A stretch of 64,000 nucleotides of DNA from Oscillospiraceae bacterium (lineage in GTDB: Bacteria; Bacillota_A; Clostridia; Oscillospirales; Ruminococcaceae), in contig SFDQ01000007.1 of NCBI GenBank assembly GCA_004558145.1, forward strand, positions 1 through 64,000, given 5' to 3'. This document shows, piece by piece, positions 25,021-33,662 of this stretch (position 1 is the stretch's first letter; every line of letters starts with the position of its first letter). The notes beneath the pieces were generated by a model. That model was not told the DNA's origin. It ran no database searches and saw only the letters and a program-made list of their open reading frames with translations. Made by a program: the position numbers and the translations under genes.

Positions 25021-25662
25021 TTATGTTTGCGGCGGCCGCTCTTCAGCTCCACCGTCCTGGCGGAGAACGCCGAAAAGGACCATGTTCAGCAGTTCTCCCG
25101 ACGCGTTCAGCATGGCGTGCAGATCCTGCGTCTCGTGGAAACTGTTCAGGATGTCCTGAAAGAAGGGTTCGATGCCGGCGAGGTAGCGGCTCACCTTTTC
25201 CGGCTCCAGATCCTGCCGGAGGGGCATGCGGGCCACCATCCGCTCGATGAACTCACGGTTCAGTCGGCGGATGGGCGCGCGCAGTTCCTGAATCTGCGCG
25301 GCCAGATGACGCGGCGGACGGAGCATGGCGCTCTCGAACACCGCTTTTTCATTGGGCCGGTCCTGAAAAAAGCCCTCGCGGAGCAGGAAAAAGCCCTTGA
25401 TGGCCTGTGGAATGTCAGTTTCATTCAGCGCGTCCATGCCCTGGGCGACGTAGTCCGTCAGCTCCCGGAAGGTGCGTTCCGCGCAGAGCAGGAACAGCTC
25501 GTCCTTGCCAGTGTAATAATGGTACATCATGCCCTTGGAGATGCCGTGGTCGGCGCAGATGTGCTCCATGTTCGCACCGTCGTAGCCGCGGGACCCGAAC
25601 TCCGCCATGGCTGCCCGGTATATCTCCTCTTTGCTGCGCTCCTGCCGTTCCTTCTGGGTCAT
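25021..25662 (-). CDS. TetR/AcrR family repressor of the antiporter operon
   Basis: A 213-aa protein with the TetR helix-turn-helix near residues 25-50 (NMEHICADHGISKGMMYHYY) and a helical ligand domain. The ATG at 25662 follows GGAGGAG and overlaps the antiporter stop codon by 4 bp, so it is the second gene of that operon. Two matching palindromes in the operon promoter make it very likely the local autorepressor. Its inducer is unknown. Confidence 0.88.
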   Translation of the reverse strand: MTQKERQERSKEEIYRAAMAEFGSRGYDGANMEHICADHGISKGMMYHYYTGKDELFLLCAERTFRELTDYVAQGMDALNETDIPQAIKGFFLLREGFFQDRPNEKAVFESAMLRPPRHLAAQIQELRAPIRRLNREFIERMVARMPLRQDLEPEKVSRYLAGIEPFFQDILNSFHETQDLHAMLNASGELLNMVLFGVLRQDGGAEERPPQT

Positions 25663-26900
25663 GCCCGCACTCCTCCTTCCGCCTTGTGAAGTTCCCCGGC
25701 CCACTCAAAGCCTTTCTTGGCGACGAACACCGCGATGATCTCGTTGATGACCGCCGCGGCGGCGATGGTGCCCTGGATCAGCGAGGCGCACTCAGGGGCC
25801 GGCCCTTCCAGCACCGACACCACGATGCCAGTGAACACCAGCGACACCCCGGAGTGCGGCAGCAGGGTGAACCCCAGATACTTTTTCACCGTCGGCGGGG
25901 CATGGGTGACCGACGCGCCAAGAAACGCGCCGGTGTATTTGCCCACCGCCCGGGCGATGATGTACACCGCGGTGTAAATGCCCGCGCCGAAAACCAGATG
26001 GTAGTCCAGCGGCGCGGCCAGATTCAGGATGACCACGATCATGGCAAATCCAATGGCCGGATTCATCACCTTCATCATGGCGCCCAGCTGTGTTTCGGTG
26101 ATCATGTTGGCAAAGGCCGCCGAGTAGGCCATGCCGATGAGCATGAAATTCAAAAGCGGCGCCGGCAGCGCGCTGTTGATGGCAAATCCAATGCCGGCGG
26201 AGAGCAAAAGCATGCCCAGCATGACCGCCAGCGCGCCCTCGCCGGTTTTGGTGCGGCGCAGCATTTTGCCCGCGGCAAAACCGGTGATCGCGCCGATGAC
26301 CACCGGCAGAAACACCAGCAGCATGAGCACCAGCACCGGGATGTTCGCGGTGGAAAGGTGCGCCGCCACAAAAGCCACCACCAGGAAAAAGACCAGTGCA
26401 CCCACCAGATCGTCCAGCGCGGCCATGGGGATGAGGGTGCGGGTCACCGGGCCGTCGGCCTTCAGCGAGCTCACCACCGAGAGCGACGGCGCGGGCGCGG
26501 TGGCAAGGGCGATGCCGCCGAACAGAAAGGCCATGTAAAGGGGCGTGCCCGTGAACCAGAAGATGACGCCGAACACAAGGCTCACCACCAGAAAAGTCCC
26601 CAGCGATTCGGTGAGGGTGGTAACCAAAATCTGGGGCCCGGCCTTTTTCATCCGTTTCCAGATGAGCTCCGTGCCTATCATCAGGCCGAACACACATTCA
26701 AAAAGGCTTTCCAGCACGCCGAACCACCGGGAGTCCAGCACCGACCCGCTCAGCAGGCCGAGGGCGTGGGGGCCGATGATCATGCCCGCGATCAGCCAGC
26801 CCAGGATAGCGGGCAGCTTCAACCGGGCGACCAGTTTGCCCGCCGCAAACGCGATAAGGATAGCGGCCAGCAGCCGCAGCACATCCATAAGGACCTCCAT
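25659..26900 (-). CDS. Cation:proton antiporter (CPA2/KefB-like)
   Basis: A 413-aa protein with about 12 membrane helices. It has the CPA2 opening LLAAILIAFAAGKLVARLKLP, GWLIAGMIIGPHALGLL, and a conserved AALDDLVGALVFF that holds the ion-binding Asp pair. It lacks the C-terminal TrkA-N/RCK domain of Kef proteins. It exchanges Na+ or K+ for H+, exact ion unknown. The start is ATG 26900 (AAAGGAG 10 bp upstream), with ATG 26888 as an alternative. Confidence 0.87.
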   Translation of the reverse strand: MEVLMDVLRLLAAILIAFAAGKLVARLKLPAILGWLIAGMIIGPHALGLLSGSVLDSRWFGVLESLFECVFGLMIGTELIWKRMKKAGPQILVTTLTESLGTFLVVSLVFGVIFWFTGTPLYMAFLFGGIALATAPAPSLSVVSSLKADGPVTRTLIPMAALDDLVGALVFFLVVAFVAAHLSTANIPVLVLMLLVFLPVVIGAITGFAAGKMLRRTKTGEGALAVMLGMLLLSAGIGFAINSALPAPLLNFMLIGMAYSAAFANMITETQLGAMMKVMNPAIGFAMIVVILNLAAPLDYHLVFGAGIYTAVYIIARAVGKYTGAFLGASVTHAPPTVKKYLGFTLLPHSGVSLVFTGIVVSVLEGPAPECASLIQGTIAAAAVINEIIAVFVAKKGFEWAGELHKAEGGVRA

Positions 26901-26925
26901 AAAAAGGCATCTCCTTTGCAATAAC

Positions 26926-26978
26926 AGACGGATTCGTCTACAATTTGAAAGTATAGCTCTTTCGGACGAATTCGTCTA
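26926..26978 (-). promoter_or_regulatory. Antiporter-tetR promoter with two TetR-type operators
   Basis: Minus-strand promoter TAGACG (26973-26978), 17 bp, TATACT (26950-26955). Operator 1 is a perfect 12-bp palindrome GACGAATTCGTC (26965-26976) on the -35. Operator 2, GACGGATTCGTC within 26926-26939, lies over the transcription start. The centres are 38 bp apart. Confidence 0.8.
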
Positions 26979-27069
26979 TATCTTGCCTGTGAATTTTTTG
27001 TGAATGGACCTTCCGCTCTTTTCAAAGGCGGCGGAAGGCACAAAAAGCATGGAAAAGCCAAACAATGGA

Positions 27070-27117
27070 TGGACTTTTGTTGAATAATCTGATAAAATAA
27101 TTTTGTTTGTCAAACAA
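27070..27117 (+). promoter_or_regulatory. Promoter and inverted repeat before an AraC gene
   Basis: TGGACT (27070-27075), 17 bp, TAAAAT (27093-27098). A 15-bp dyad TTGTTTG-T-CAAACAA (27103-27117) sits on the likely transcription start and may be an operator or an mRNA hairpin. Confidence 0.55.
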
Positions 27118-27150
27118 GGTCACGTTTTGGCGTGGCGAGGAGGCTTTATC

Positions 27151-27993
27151 TTGGCGGAAATCTACAAACAATCCTTCAAGCAGGACTATTCCGACCATGT
27201 GGAGATGGCAATCTTCAACTGCGGTCTGGAGCATTGCGCCCCTCTGCACAGCTGGGGGCCGGCGGTGCGGGACCACTACCTCATCCACCTGGTGGTGGAC
27301 GGACACGGCTGCTATCGCGCCGGCGGGCAGGAACATCATCTGGGCCCCGGCGACCTTTTTCTGCTGCGTCCGGGCCAGCTGGCGGGCTACAGCGCCAGTG
27401 AGGACGACCCTTGGGAATATTACTGGGTGGGATTCAACGGCGCTTATGCCTCCAAGCTGGTGCAGCACACCCCCTTCACTGAACAGAAGCTGGTGTTCCA
27501 CTCCACCCGGCCCGAGCCTCTGCAGCAGGCGCTGCTGAGCATCTTCAACGCCCGCGGCCCCAAGCCGGAGAACGAGGCGGCCATGGTGGGCAACCTGTAT
27601 CTCTTTTTGTCGGAGCTGATGCATCAGGCCGCCGAAAAGGAGATCCATGCCCCCAGCGCCGGCAGTCAGTATGTGCTGAACGCCATCAAGTACATCCAGT
27701 TCAACTATTCCCATGAGATCACCATCGACGACATCGCCCGGACGGTGGGCGTCAGCCGCAGCCATCTCTACCGCCTGTTCATGAGCAACGTGGGCCAGAG
27801 CCCCATCGACTATCTCACCTCCTACCGCATCGGCGAGGCCTGCAATCTGCTGAAAAACTCCCAGCTCTCCATCGCGGAGATCGCCACAAGCGTGGGTTTT
27901 TCCGACAAGTTCTATTTTTCAAGAGTGTTCAAAAAGTCCATGGGCATGCCGCCCAGCCGCTATCTCAGCGCGATGCCGGACCACAGCGCATGA
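27151..27993 (+). CDS. AraC family transcriptional regulator
   Basis: A 280-aa regulator with a cupin sensing half (HYLIHLVVDGHGCYRAGG, GDLFLLRPGQ) and a C-terminal double helix-turn-helix (ITIDDIARTVGVSRSHLYRLF and LSIAEIATSVGFSDKFYFSRV). The TTG at 27151 is chosen for AGGAGG at 27138-27143. Such AraC proteins usually control sugar use. The next gene, 15 bp on, encodes a binding-protein-like domain and may supply the sensed signal; no transporter gene is adjacent. Confidence 0.87.
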   Translation: MAEIYKQSFKQDYSDHVEMAIFNCGLEHCAPLHSWGPAVRDHYLIHLVVDGHGCYRAGGQEHHLGPGDLFLLRPGQLAGYSASEDDPWEYYWVGFNGAYASKLVQHTPFTEQKLVFHSTRPEPLQQALLSIFNARGPKPENEAAMVGNLYLFLSELMHQAAEKEIHAPSAGSQYVLNAIKYIQFNYSHEITIDDIARTVGVSRSHLYRLFMSNVGQSPIDYLTSYRIGEACNLLKNSQLSIAEIATSVGFSDKFYFSRVFKKSMGMPPSRYLSAMPDHSA

Positions 27994-28008
27994 CCGGGAG
28001 TGACCGCA

Positions 28009-28986
28009 ATGAAACATATTCTTTTCAACATCTTTAAAGGGCTGCTGCTGGCGGGCGCCGCTGCCGCCTGCATCGTTTTCTATCTTTACACCATCGACTT
28101 TTTCGCCCCGCCGCCCAGCGTGGGGCTGCTCACCTCCCCCAGCGGCAAGACCTATCTGGATGCGGACACGTTGAAAGCCGCACTGGAGGCCGAGGGCGTG
28201 GAACTTCTGACCGCTGAGCCCGGCGAGAGTTATGCTGATGCGGCAAACCGCCTGCTGGCCGCCGGCGCAGGGGTGCTCATCGTTCCCCAGGACGCCGCCT
28301 CGGTGGACTCTTCCCTGCTGGAGGCTGCCGAAACGGCAGGCACCACGGTGTTTTTCGTGGGTGAGAGCCCCAGTGACGCCACCCTGAACTCCAGCGCCGA
28401 GCTGTGGTATCTGGGCAGTCTTGCCTCCCACGGCGGCGAGGTGCTGGGCAAGGCCATCGCCATGGACTACCGCGACGGCACCATCGCCGACGCGAACGGC
28501 GACCTGCTGCTGCAATACTACCTGTACCAGAGCGCCCCCGACGAGGAACAGACTGACCTCGCCAACTACGCGCTGGCCGAGTGCGAGCACTACGGCGTGT
28601 ACACCGCACAGGTGAACTATGCCGATGGCGAGGGCGCGGCGCTCCCCTTTGACGCCGAATCCCTTGCCGGTCAGGGCGCGCCGGAGGTCATTCTCTGCAC
28701 CAGCGTCCAGGACGCGCAGGCCGCCCTTGAGACCGCTTTGGCCCTGGGCTGGCTGGAAGGCGAGCAGCCGGTGCGCATCTATGCCGCCACCGACACCCCG
28801 GAAGAGGCGGACAGCCTCGTGGCGGACGGCGTGCAGGCTGTGGCGCACTATGACCCGGTGGCCATGGGTAGCACGGCGGCCCGGATGGCGCTGAACGCGC
28901 TGGAGCACCAGTTCCCCGGCCTCGGCACCGAACTCTCGTCGGACGAGGCGGGCCGCTTCATCCTGCCCTACGGCCTGAGCGAATGA
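28009..28986 (+). CDS. Membrane-anchored periplasmic-binding-domain protein
   Basis: A 325-aa protein: an N-terminal membrane helix (residues 5-28), then a LacI/ribose-binding-protein-like fold (GVLIVPQDAASVDSSLLEAAE, TTVFFVGESPSD, VILCTSVQDAQAALETALALGW and, near the end, YDPVAMGSTAARMALNAL). It lacks a convincing lipobox. It follows the AraC gene and has no permease or ATPase partner here. An outside sensor of a sugar or signal is my guess; a displaced ABC binding protein is the alternative. Confidence 0.65.
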   Translation: MKHILFNIFKGLLLAGAAAACIVFYLYTIDFFAPPPSVGLLTSPSGKTYLDADTLKAALEAEGVELLTAEPGESYADAANRLLAAGAGVLIVPQDAASVDSSLLEAAETAGTTVFFVGESPSDATLNSSAELWYLGSLASHGGEVLGKAIAMDYRDGTIADANGDLLLQYYLYQSAPDEEQTDLANYALAECEHYGVYTAQVNYADGEGAALPFDAESLAGQGAPEVILCTSVQDAQAALETALALGWLEGEQPVRIYAATDTPEEADSLVADGVQAVAHYDPVAMGSTAARMALNALEHQFPGLGTELSSDEAGRFILPYGLSE

Positions 28987-29006
28987 GAAAAAAAGGAGGG
29001 CTTTTT

Positions 29007-30377
29007 GTGCCCGGCTTGAAAAACACCCTGGCGCGGCTCACCATTGAGAGCCTTTCCAGTGACGGCAGCGGCGTGGGCCGGCTGGACGGCAAGGCGGTGT
29101 TCGTGCCCGCCACCGCCCCCGGCGACGATGCCACCGTGAAAATCGTGAAGGACATGGGCCGTTATGCTTTTGGCATCGTGGAGGAGCTGCATATCCCCGG
29201 CCCCGGCCACATCCAGCCGGACTGCCCGGTGTACCGTCCCTGCGGCGGGTGCTGTTTCCGTCATCTGGACTATGAGACCGAAGCCCGCGCCAAAGAGGGC
29301 TTTGTGGTCGATGCGTTCCGCCGTCTCGGCGGCTTTGAGGCTCTGCCGGTGCTGCCGCTGCTCACCGGCCCCCTGACCGACCGCTACCGCAACAAGGTGC
29401 AGTTCCCCGTCGGGTATGACAAGGACGGAAACGTGACCTTCGGCTTCTATGCCGGGCGCAGCCACCGGCTTGTCCCCTGCCGGGACTGTCTCTTGCAGCC
29501 CAAGGCTCTTAACGACATCGCCGCCGCGGTCTGCGCATTTCTGCAGGCGCACCGCATCCCTCTTTATAATGAAGAGACCCACCGCGGCCTTGTGCGGCAT
29601 ATCTTCCTGCGCCAAGGCTGGCACAGCGGGCAGGTGCTGCTCTGCCTTGTCGTCAACGGCCGCAACCTGCCCGATTCGGAGCAGTTCTGTGCCGAACTGA
29701 CGGCTCAGTTCCCGCAGATCAAGACCATCGTTCTGAATGTGAACCGCCAAAAGACCAACGTTATCACCGGCGAGGAGTGTATCCCCCTCTTCGGCGCTGG
29801 CCACATTGAGGACACGATGTGCGGCGTGCCCGTGAAGCTGGGGCCGCTGTCCTTCTATCAGGTCAACACCCCCGCCGCCGAGCGGCTTTACGCCGTGGCA
29901 CGGGAGTTCGCCGACCTGCGGCCTACCGATACCCTGCTGGACCTCTATTGCGGTATGGGCACCATCGGGCTTTCCATGGCGGACGACTGCGGCGCTCTTG
30001 TGGGCGTGGAAATAGTGCCCGAAGCGGTGGAGAGCGCCAAGGCCAACGCCGCCGCCATGGGTGTGGAAAACGCCCGGTTCCTCTGCGCCGACGCCGGGCA
30101 GGCCGCGGCGCAGCTTGCTGCCGAGGGTCTCAGCCCGCAGGTCATCTGCCTGGACCCGCCCCGCAAGGGCTGCGACGCGGCGACCCTGGACGCGGTGCTG
30201 GCCATGGCTCCCCGCCGTGTGGTGATGGTCAGCTGCAACGCCGCCACTGCCGCCCGGGACTGCCGCTATCTCGCCGACCGGGGCTACCGCCCCGTGAAGG
30301 TGCAGCCTGTGGACCTGTTCCCCCGCACAAAGCATGTGGAGTGCGTTGTGCTTTTGTCCAAACTTCACACCGACTGA
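29007..30377 (+). CDS. rlmD: 23S rRNA (uracil-C5)-methyltransferase, RlmD/RumA family
   Basis: A 456-aa protein with an N-terminal TRAM domain (ESLSSDGSGVGRLDGKAVFVP), a [4Fe-4S] cysteine set (CPVYRPCGGCCFRH and CRDC), the SAM site LLDLYCGMGTIGL and the catalytic cysteine in VMVSCNAAT. It methylates uridine C5 in 23S rRNA. The GTG at 29007 has AGGAGG at 28994-28999; an ATG at 28983 overlapping the previous gene is less likely. RumA, RlmCD and TrmA-like relatives are hard to tell apart from sequence alone. Confidence 0.9.
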   Translation: MPGLKNTLARLTIESLSSDGSGVGRLDGKAVFVPATAPGDDATVKIVKDMGRYAFGIVEELHIPGPGHIQPDCPVYRPCGGCCFRHLDYETEARAKEGFVVDAFRRLGGFEALPVLPLLTGPLTDRYRNKVQFPVGYDKDGNVTFGFYAGRSHRLVPCRDCLLQPKALNDIAAAVCAFLQAHRIPLYNEETHRGLVRHIFLRQGWHSGQVLLCLVVNGRNLPDSEQFCAELTAQFPQIKTIVLNVNRQKTNVITGEECIPLFGAGHIEDTMCGVPVKLGPLSFYQVNTPAAERLYAVAREFADLRPTDTLLDLYCGMGTIGLSMADDCGALVGVEIVPEAVESAKANAAAMGVENARFLCADAGQAAAQLAAEGLSPQVICLDPPRKGCDAATLDAVLAMAPRRVVMVSCNAATAARDCRYLADRGYRPVKVQPVDLFPRTKHVECVVLLSKLHTD

Positions 30378-30413
30378 CATATCAAGAAAGAAGTGAATGC
30401 GGGAGTGCAATTT

Positions 30414-30899
30414 ATGGAAATCATTGAGGTCAGACAAGCAAATGATGAATTTGCTGAAATGGTCGCACAATTTCGGGTAGAATTGCGTTCCTATAAAAGT
30501 GTGGTATCAAAACCCAATCTGGAAGCCGGGCGTGAGGAGATAGAAGACTATCTCTCTGCCCGGTTTCCGGTGTTTGCCGCACTAGTGGATGGTGAATATG
30601 CCGGTTACCTGGTTTGCCGTATCGATGGCGGGGTTGTGTGGGTCGAATCTCTCTTCGTCAAAACGGATTTCCGCCGCCAGGGTGTCGCCACAGCTCTGCA
30701 CAGCAAAGCAGAAGAAATTTCAGCTTCTTTCGGAGGCGATACCGTTTATAACTACATTCATCCCAACAATCACCGTATGATTGAATTTCTGCGGAAACGT
30801 GGTTATACCGTTTTGAATTTGATTGAAATTCGCAAACCCCATAAGGACGAGACGTTAACGCGGCAAATCACGGTCGGCGAGCATGCCTTCGATTATTAA
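30414..30899 (+). CDS. GNAT family N-acetyltransferase
   Basis: A 161-aa acetyltransferase with the acetyl-CoA loop VKTDFRRQGVATALHSKAEE and the end HPNNHRMIEFLRKRGYTVLNLIEIRK. The substrate is unknown. The start ATG 30414 follows GGGAG. Base composition is clearly AT-richer, with different codon use from both neighbours, so this gene looks newly acquired. It has no terminator of its own and runs into the lipoprotein gene. Confidence 0.85.
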   Translation: MEIIEVRQANDEFAEMVAQFRVELRSYKSVVSKPNLEAGREEIEDYLSARFPVFAALVDGEYAGYLVCRIDGGVVWVESLFVKTDFRRQGVATALHSKAEEISASFGGDTVYNYIHPNNHRMIEFLRKRGYTVLNLIEIRKPHKDETLTRQITVGEHAFDY

Positions 30900-30921
30900 T
30901 GGGGAAAGGAGGCTCTTTGAG

Positions 30922-31866
30922 ATGAAAAAGTTTTTGCAGGTCGTCCTTGTCCCGTGCATGCTCTTCGCGCTGGCAGGCTGCGCCGCTGCACCTGTTTCTT
31001 CTCTCCCCGCTCCGTCCTCTTCTGAAGCGGTCTCTCCTTCCCCGTCGCCCGAAGCGCCGCGCCCCACGCCGGAGGACCCGGACGAGGCGCGTCTGCTGGA
31101 GCTGTTGCAGGAGGCTGCCGGCCGGGAGATGATGCGTCATCTCTATCTGGACATGGACCAGGACGGCGAGGCGGAACTGCTGGGGGTTTGTCTCAACACG
31201 GATGTTCACCTCTATGAAGTTTGGTATTGCAGCAGCGACGGCCAGACCTGCACCCTGGCGGAGCAGGATAAGGAGTCAATGGAGAGCTGCTTTCTCGACC
31301 CGCTGGTGCTGGACGGTGCGACCCATGTGGCTGTGAACCGCGGGCTGGGCACCAACACGAGATTCTTTTCTGTTCTGGCACTGCAGGAGGGAAAAATGCG
31401 CTGCCTCGTGTCCTGGCAGCCGGGCGCAGCGTCTATGACTGAAGAAGGCGACCTGCTGCTGACCACCCTTGCCCATGACGCTTTTTATGACCCTGCTGTG
31501 GGAGGTCTGATTGGCCTGGGAGAAAAACAGTCTTATCTGTTTTATCAAAACGGCGCCTACGGAGAATACGGCGCCACTGAACTCCCCCAGGAAGAATTCA
31601 ACGCTCTTCAAGGCGCTTCGGAACTGATGTCTGCCATCGAGCACGAACTGCGCTTTGAGGATGTGGAGCGGATGGACTGCCGCTATTTTCTGCGCGCCAA
31701 CGGCATTTTGCAGGTCCAGTGCGATCTGTACCGCGCGGACGGCGGAGTGGAATACGGATATTTCACCGCCCGCTGCCAGGACGACACGGTGGACCCGGCG
31801 CTGATCGGCCCCTTTACGAACGGGCAGCTGGAGAGTCCGCTCACCACGCTGGAAGTTGTGTATTGA
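30922..31866 (+). CDS. Hypothetical lipoprotein
   Basis: A 314-aa protein with a signal peptide and lipobox LAGC (Cys20), then a Ser/Pro/Glu-rich spacer to about residue 55. The outside domain begins with a calcium-loop-like segment DMDQDGEAELLG, as in VCBS/FG-GAP-type repeats. I cannot assign a function. AAAGGAGG lies 9 bp before the ATG and a terminator closes the unit. Confidence 0.75.
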   Translation: MKKFLQVVLVPCMLFALAGCAAAPVSSLPAPSSSEAVSPSPSPEAPRPTPEDPDEARLLELLQEAAGREMMRHLYLDMDQDGEAELLGVCLNTDVHLYEVWYCSSDGQTCTLAEQDKESMESCFLDPLVLDGATHVAVNRGLGTNTRFFSVLALQEGKMRCLVSWQPGAASMTEEGDLLLTTLAHDAFYDPAVGGLIGLGEKQSYLFYQNGAYGEYGATELPQEEFNALQGASELMSAIEHELRFEDVERMDCRYFLRANGILQVQCDLYRADGGVEYGYFTARCQDDTVDPALIGPFTNGQLESPLTTLEVVY

Positions 31867-31870
31867 ATCA

Positions 31871-31910
31871 AAAGGAGGCCGCGGTTTGTGAACCGCGGTC
31901 TCCTTTTTCC
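31871..31910 (+). terminator. Terminator after the lipoprotein gene
   Basis: A long stem (about 31871-31886 with 31891-31906, one mismatch) followed by T runs; may also serve the convergent phosphatase gene. Confidence 0.82.
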
Positions 31911-31917
31911 TTCTTTT

Positions 31918-32370
31918 TCACTCGGACAAACTACGCAGCAGGCCGGTGCAGCCTTCCTGCACATCCCGCCAGGTGCTCTCGAAATCACCGGTGTACCAGG
32001 GGTCGGCCACCTCGCCGGGGCGGGCGGTGTAGTCCAGCAGGGCATGGACCTTGTGGGCCGGGTCGTCGCCGAAAATGCGCTCCATATTGCGCAGGTTGGC
32101 GGCGTCCATGCCGATGAACAGGTCCCAATCGGCATATTCGTCCCGCCGCAGCTGTCGGGCGGTCTTGCCCGCGCAGGAGATGCCGTGCTGTGCCAGCATC
32201 CGCCGAACGGGAGGATAGACCGGGTTGCCTATCTCTTCCGTACTGGTGGCGGCGGAGGCGATGGTGAACTGTCCATCCAGGCCCGCTTTTGCCACCAGGT
32301 CCTTCATCACAAACTCGGCCATGGGGCTGCGGCAGATGTTGCCGTGGCAAACAAACAGTATTTTGGTCAT
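31918..32370 (-). CDS. Low-molecular-weight protein-tyrosine phosphatase
   Basis: A 150-aa enzyme with the P-loop VCHGNICRSP at residues 7-16 (C-X5-R catalytic signature) and the general-acid loop DPWYTGDF near 122. It removes phosphate from protein tyrosine or arginine. No tyrosine kinase or capsule locus is next to it, so the target is unknown. Confidence 0.93.
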   Translation of the reverse strand: MTKILFVCHGNICRSPMAEFVMKDLVAKAGLDGQFTIASAATSTEEIGNPVYPPVRRMLAQHGISCAGKTARQLRRDEYADWDLFIGMDAANLRNMERIFGDDPAHKVHALLDYTARPGEVADPWYTGDFESTWRDVQEGCTGLLRSLSE

Positions 32371-32440
32371 TGCGTTTTCCCCTTCAAAAGGCTTTCAGCA
32401 CAGATGTTTCAGGTCGATTATACCACAGCCGGAAAGACTT

Positions 32441-33307
32441 TTAAAGCATGGCCAGGGTCTCCCCAATATCTCCTTCGATGCAAACCGCCTGTTTTCGTAT
32501 CTCTTCCGGGCAGTATGCCTCCGACAGGTTTATGCAGGCGTAGACTGCTCTGGCATTTTGCCTGGTCATTCTCCAAAAAGGGTATTTGATAATAACCGGG
32601 GTATTGCCGCCCACGCCCAGCTCCAGAAAGAGAACGCGCTTTTCCGCGTGGAGACGGATGAAATCCTTATACCTCCGCGCGGCGGCATGCCAGCCTTCAT
32701 CCTCCACAAAAGTACCGTCTGCCCGCAGATTCATGGACATGGGTCTGCCGCACACCGGGCAGCACGGCACCAGCTCATGAGGGATCTTTCCGCCTCTTTA
32801 TGTTGCAAACATTCTTTTGACGGCGGCTTCGTTGTCATACGTTTTTTGATGGCAGGGCTCAGAACACTGCCACAGCCCATAGTCGCCCTGCGTGTAAAAC
32901 AAGCGGCACTTGTCAAACCCGGCTTTCTGGAAACAGTGGTCCACATTGGTGGTCAGCACAAAATAGTCTTTTTGACGCACCAGCTTCAAAAGATCGCTGT
33001 AAACCGGCTTTGGCGGGTCCATATAGCGGTTGATGAAGATGTATCGGCTCCAATATGCCCAATATTCCTCCAGGGTGTCAAAAGGATAGAATCCTCCGAA
33101 ATACATGTCGCGAAATCCGTACTTCTGAATAAAGTCGCTGAAATAGCGTTCAAACCGCTCGCCGGTATATGTGAACCCCGCCGATGTGGAGAGCCCGGCC
33201 CCGGCCCCGATCACGACCGCATCCGCAGCGTCGAGCTCCTGCCTGAGCCGCGCGATGTTATCCCAGCAAACGCTTGTAGATGACGTAGTCACTCTGCTTG
33301 AATACAT
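32441..33307 (-). pseudogene. SirTM-type sirtuin (ADP-ribosyltransferase), interrupted by an in-frame stop
   Basis: The frame from 33307 reads a class M sirtuin: GAGAGLSTSAGF (NAD site), FVLTTNVDHCFQKAG, and TQGDYGLWQCSEPCH with the Gln that replaces the sirtuin His. A TAA at 32798-32800 then breaks it. The same frame continues without any shift as GGKIPHELVPCCPVCGRPM, completing the zinc site, then FLELGVGGNTPVIIKYPFW to a natural end at 32441, about 289 codons in all. SirTM enzymes ADP-ribosylate a lipoylated GcvH-like carrier. The premature stop removes half of the zinc site and the C-terminal NAD-binding part, so the product is probably dead unless the stop is read through. Confidence 0.85.
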
Positions 33308-33658
33308 TGAAGATCACCTTGGTTTTTTCGAGTTGCGCCGCTGCCACGCCTGCACCGTCTGCACGGCGATTTCTGCCTCCAGCGTGGTGATGTACCCCTT
33401 CCAGAGGTAGAGGCCGGGGCGCACCGGGGTCAGCTCGCTCAACTTTGTCACGCCCCGTTCGGCAAGCCGCGCTTCAAGATAGGCATCCTGAACGCTCAAA
33501 AAATCCTCGTCGGCAGGGGCAGGCGGACGGAGATTCATCAGGCTGCGCAGAAGCCGCCTTTTTTCCGCAAGGCCGGATGGCACAGGGATGCCATGATACT
33601 CTTTTCTTTCGTTCAGCAGCCAGCGGATCATAAAATCAGCATGTTGTTCCAGCGTCAT
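33258..33658 (-). pseudogene. Macrodomain protein-ADP-ribose hydrolase, internally deleted remnant
   Basis: The ATG at 33658 begins a typical SirTM-linked macrodomain protein: LLNERKEYHGIPVP, RSLMNLRPPAP and LYLWKGYITTLEA. The text then jumps directly to EIAVQTVQAW, so the whole ADP-ribose-binding core (the AIVNAAN segment onward, more than 100 residues in relatives) is missing. A further shift at an A6 run near 33326 puts the true C terminus, VIFNVFKQSDYVIYKRLLG, in another frame ending at 33258; the original frame stops at 33314. The two lesions make this a clear pseudogene. Confidence 0.85.
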
Positions 33659-33662
33659 ATCG

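Noticed and set aside
26888..26921. Alternative antiporter starts at 26921 (TTG) and 26888 (ATG)
   Set aside because: AAAGGAG is best spaced for 26900; 26888 remains possible because of GGAGG just before it, while 26921 has no ribosome site.
30361..30413. GTG at 30393 as start of the acetyltransferase
   Set aside because: The ATG at 30414 has GGGAG at proper distance and the conserved sequence begins there.
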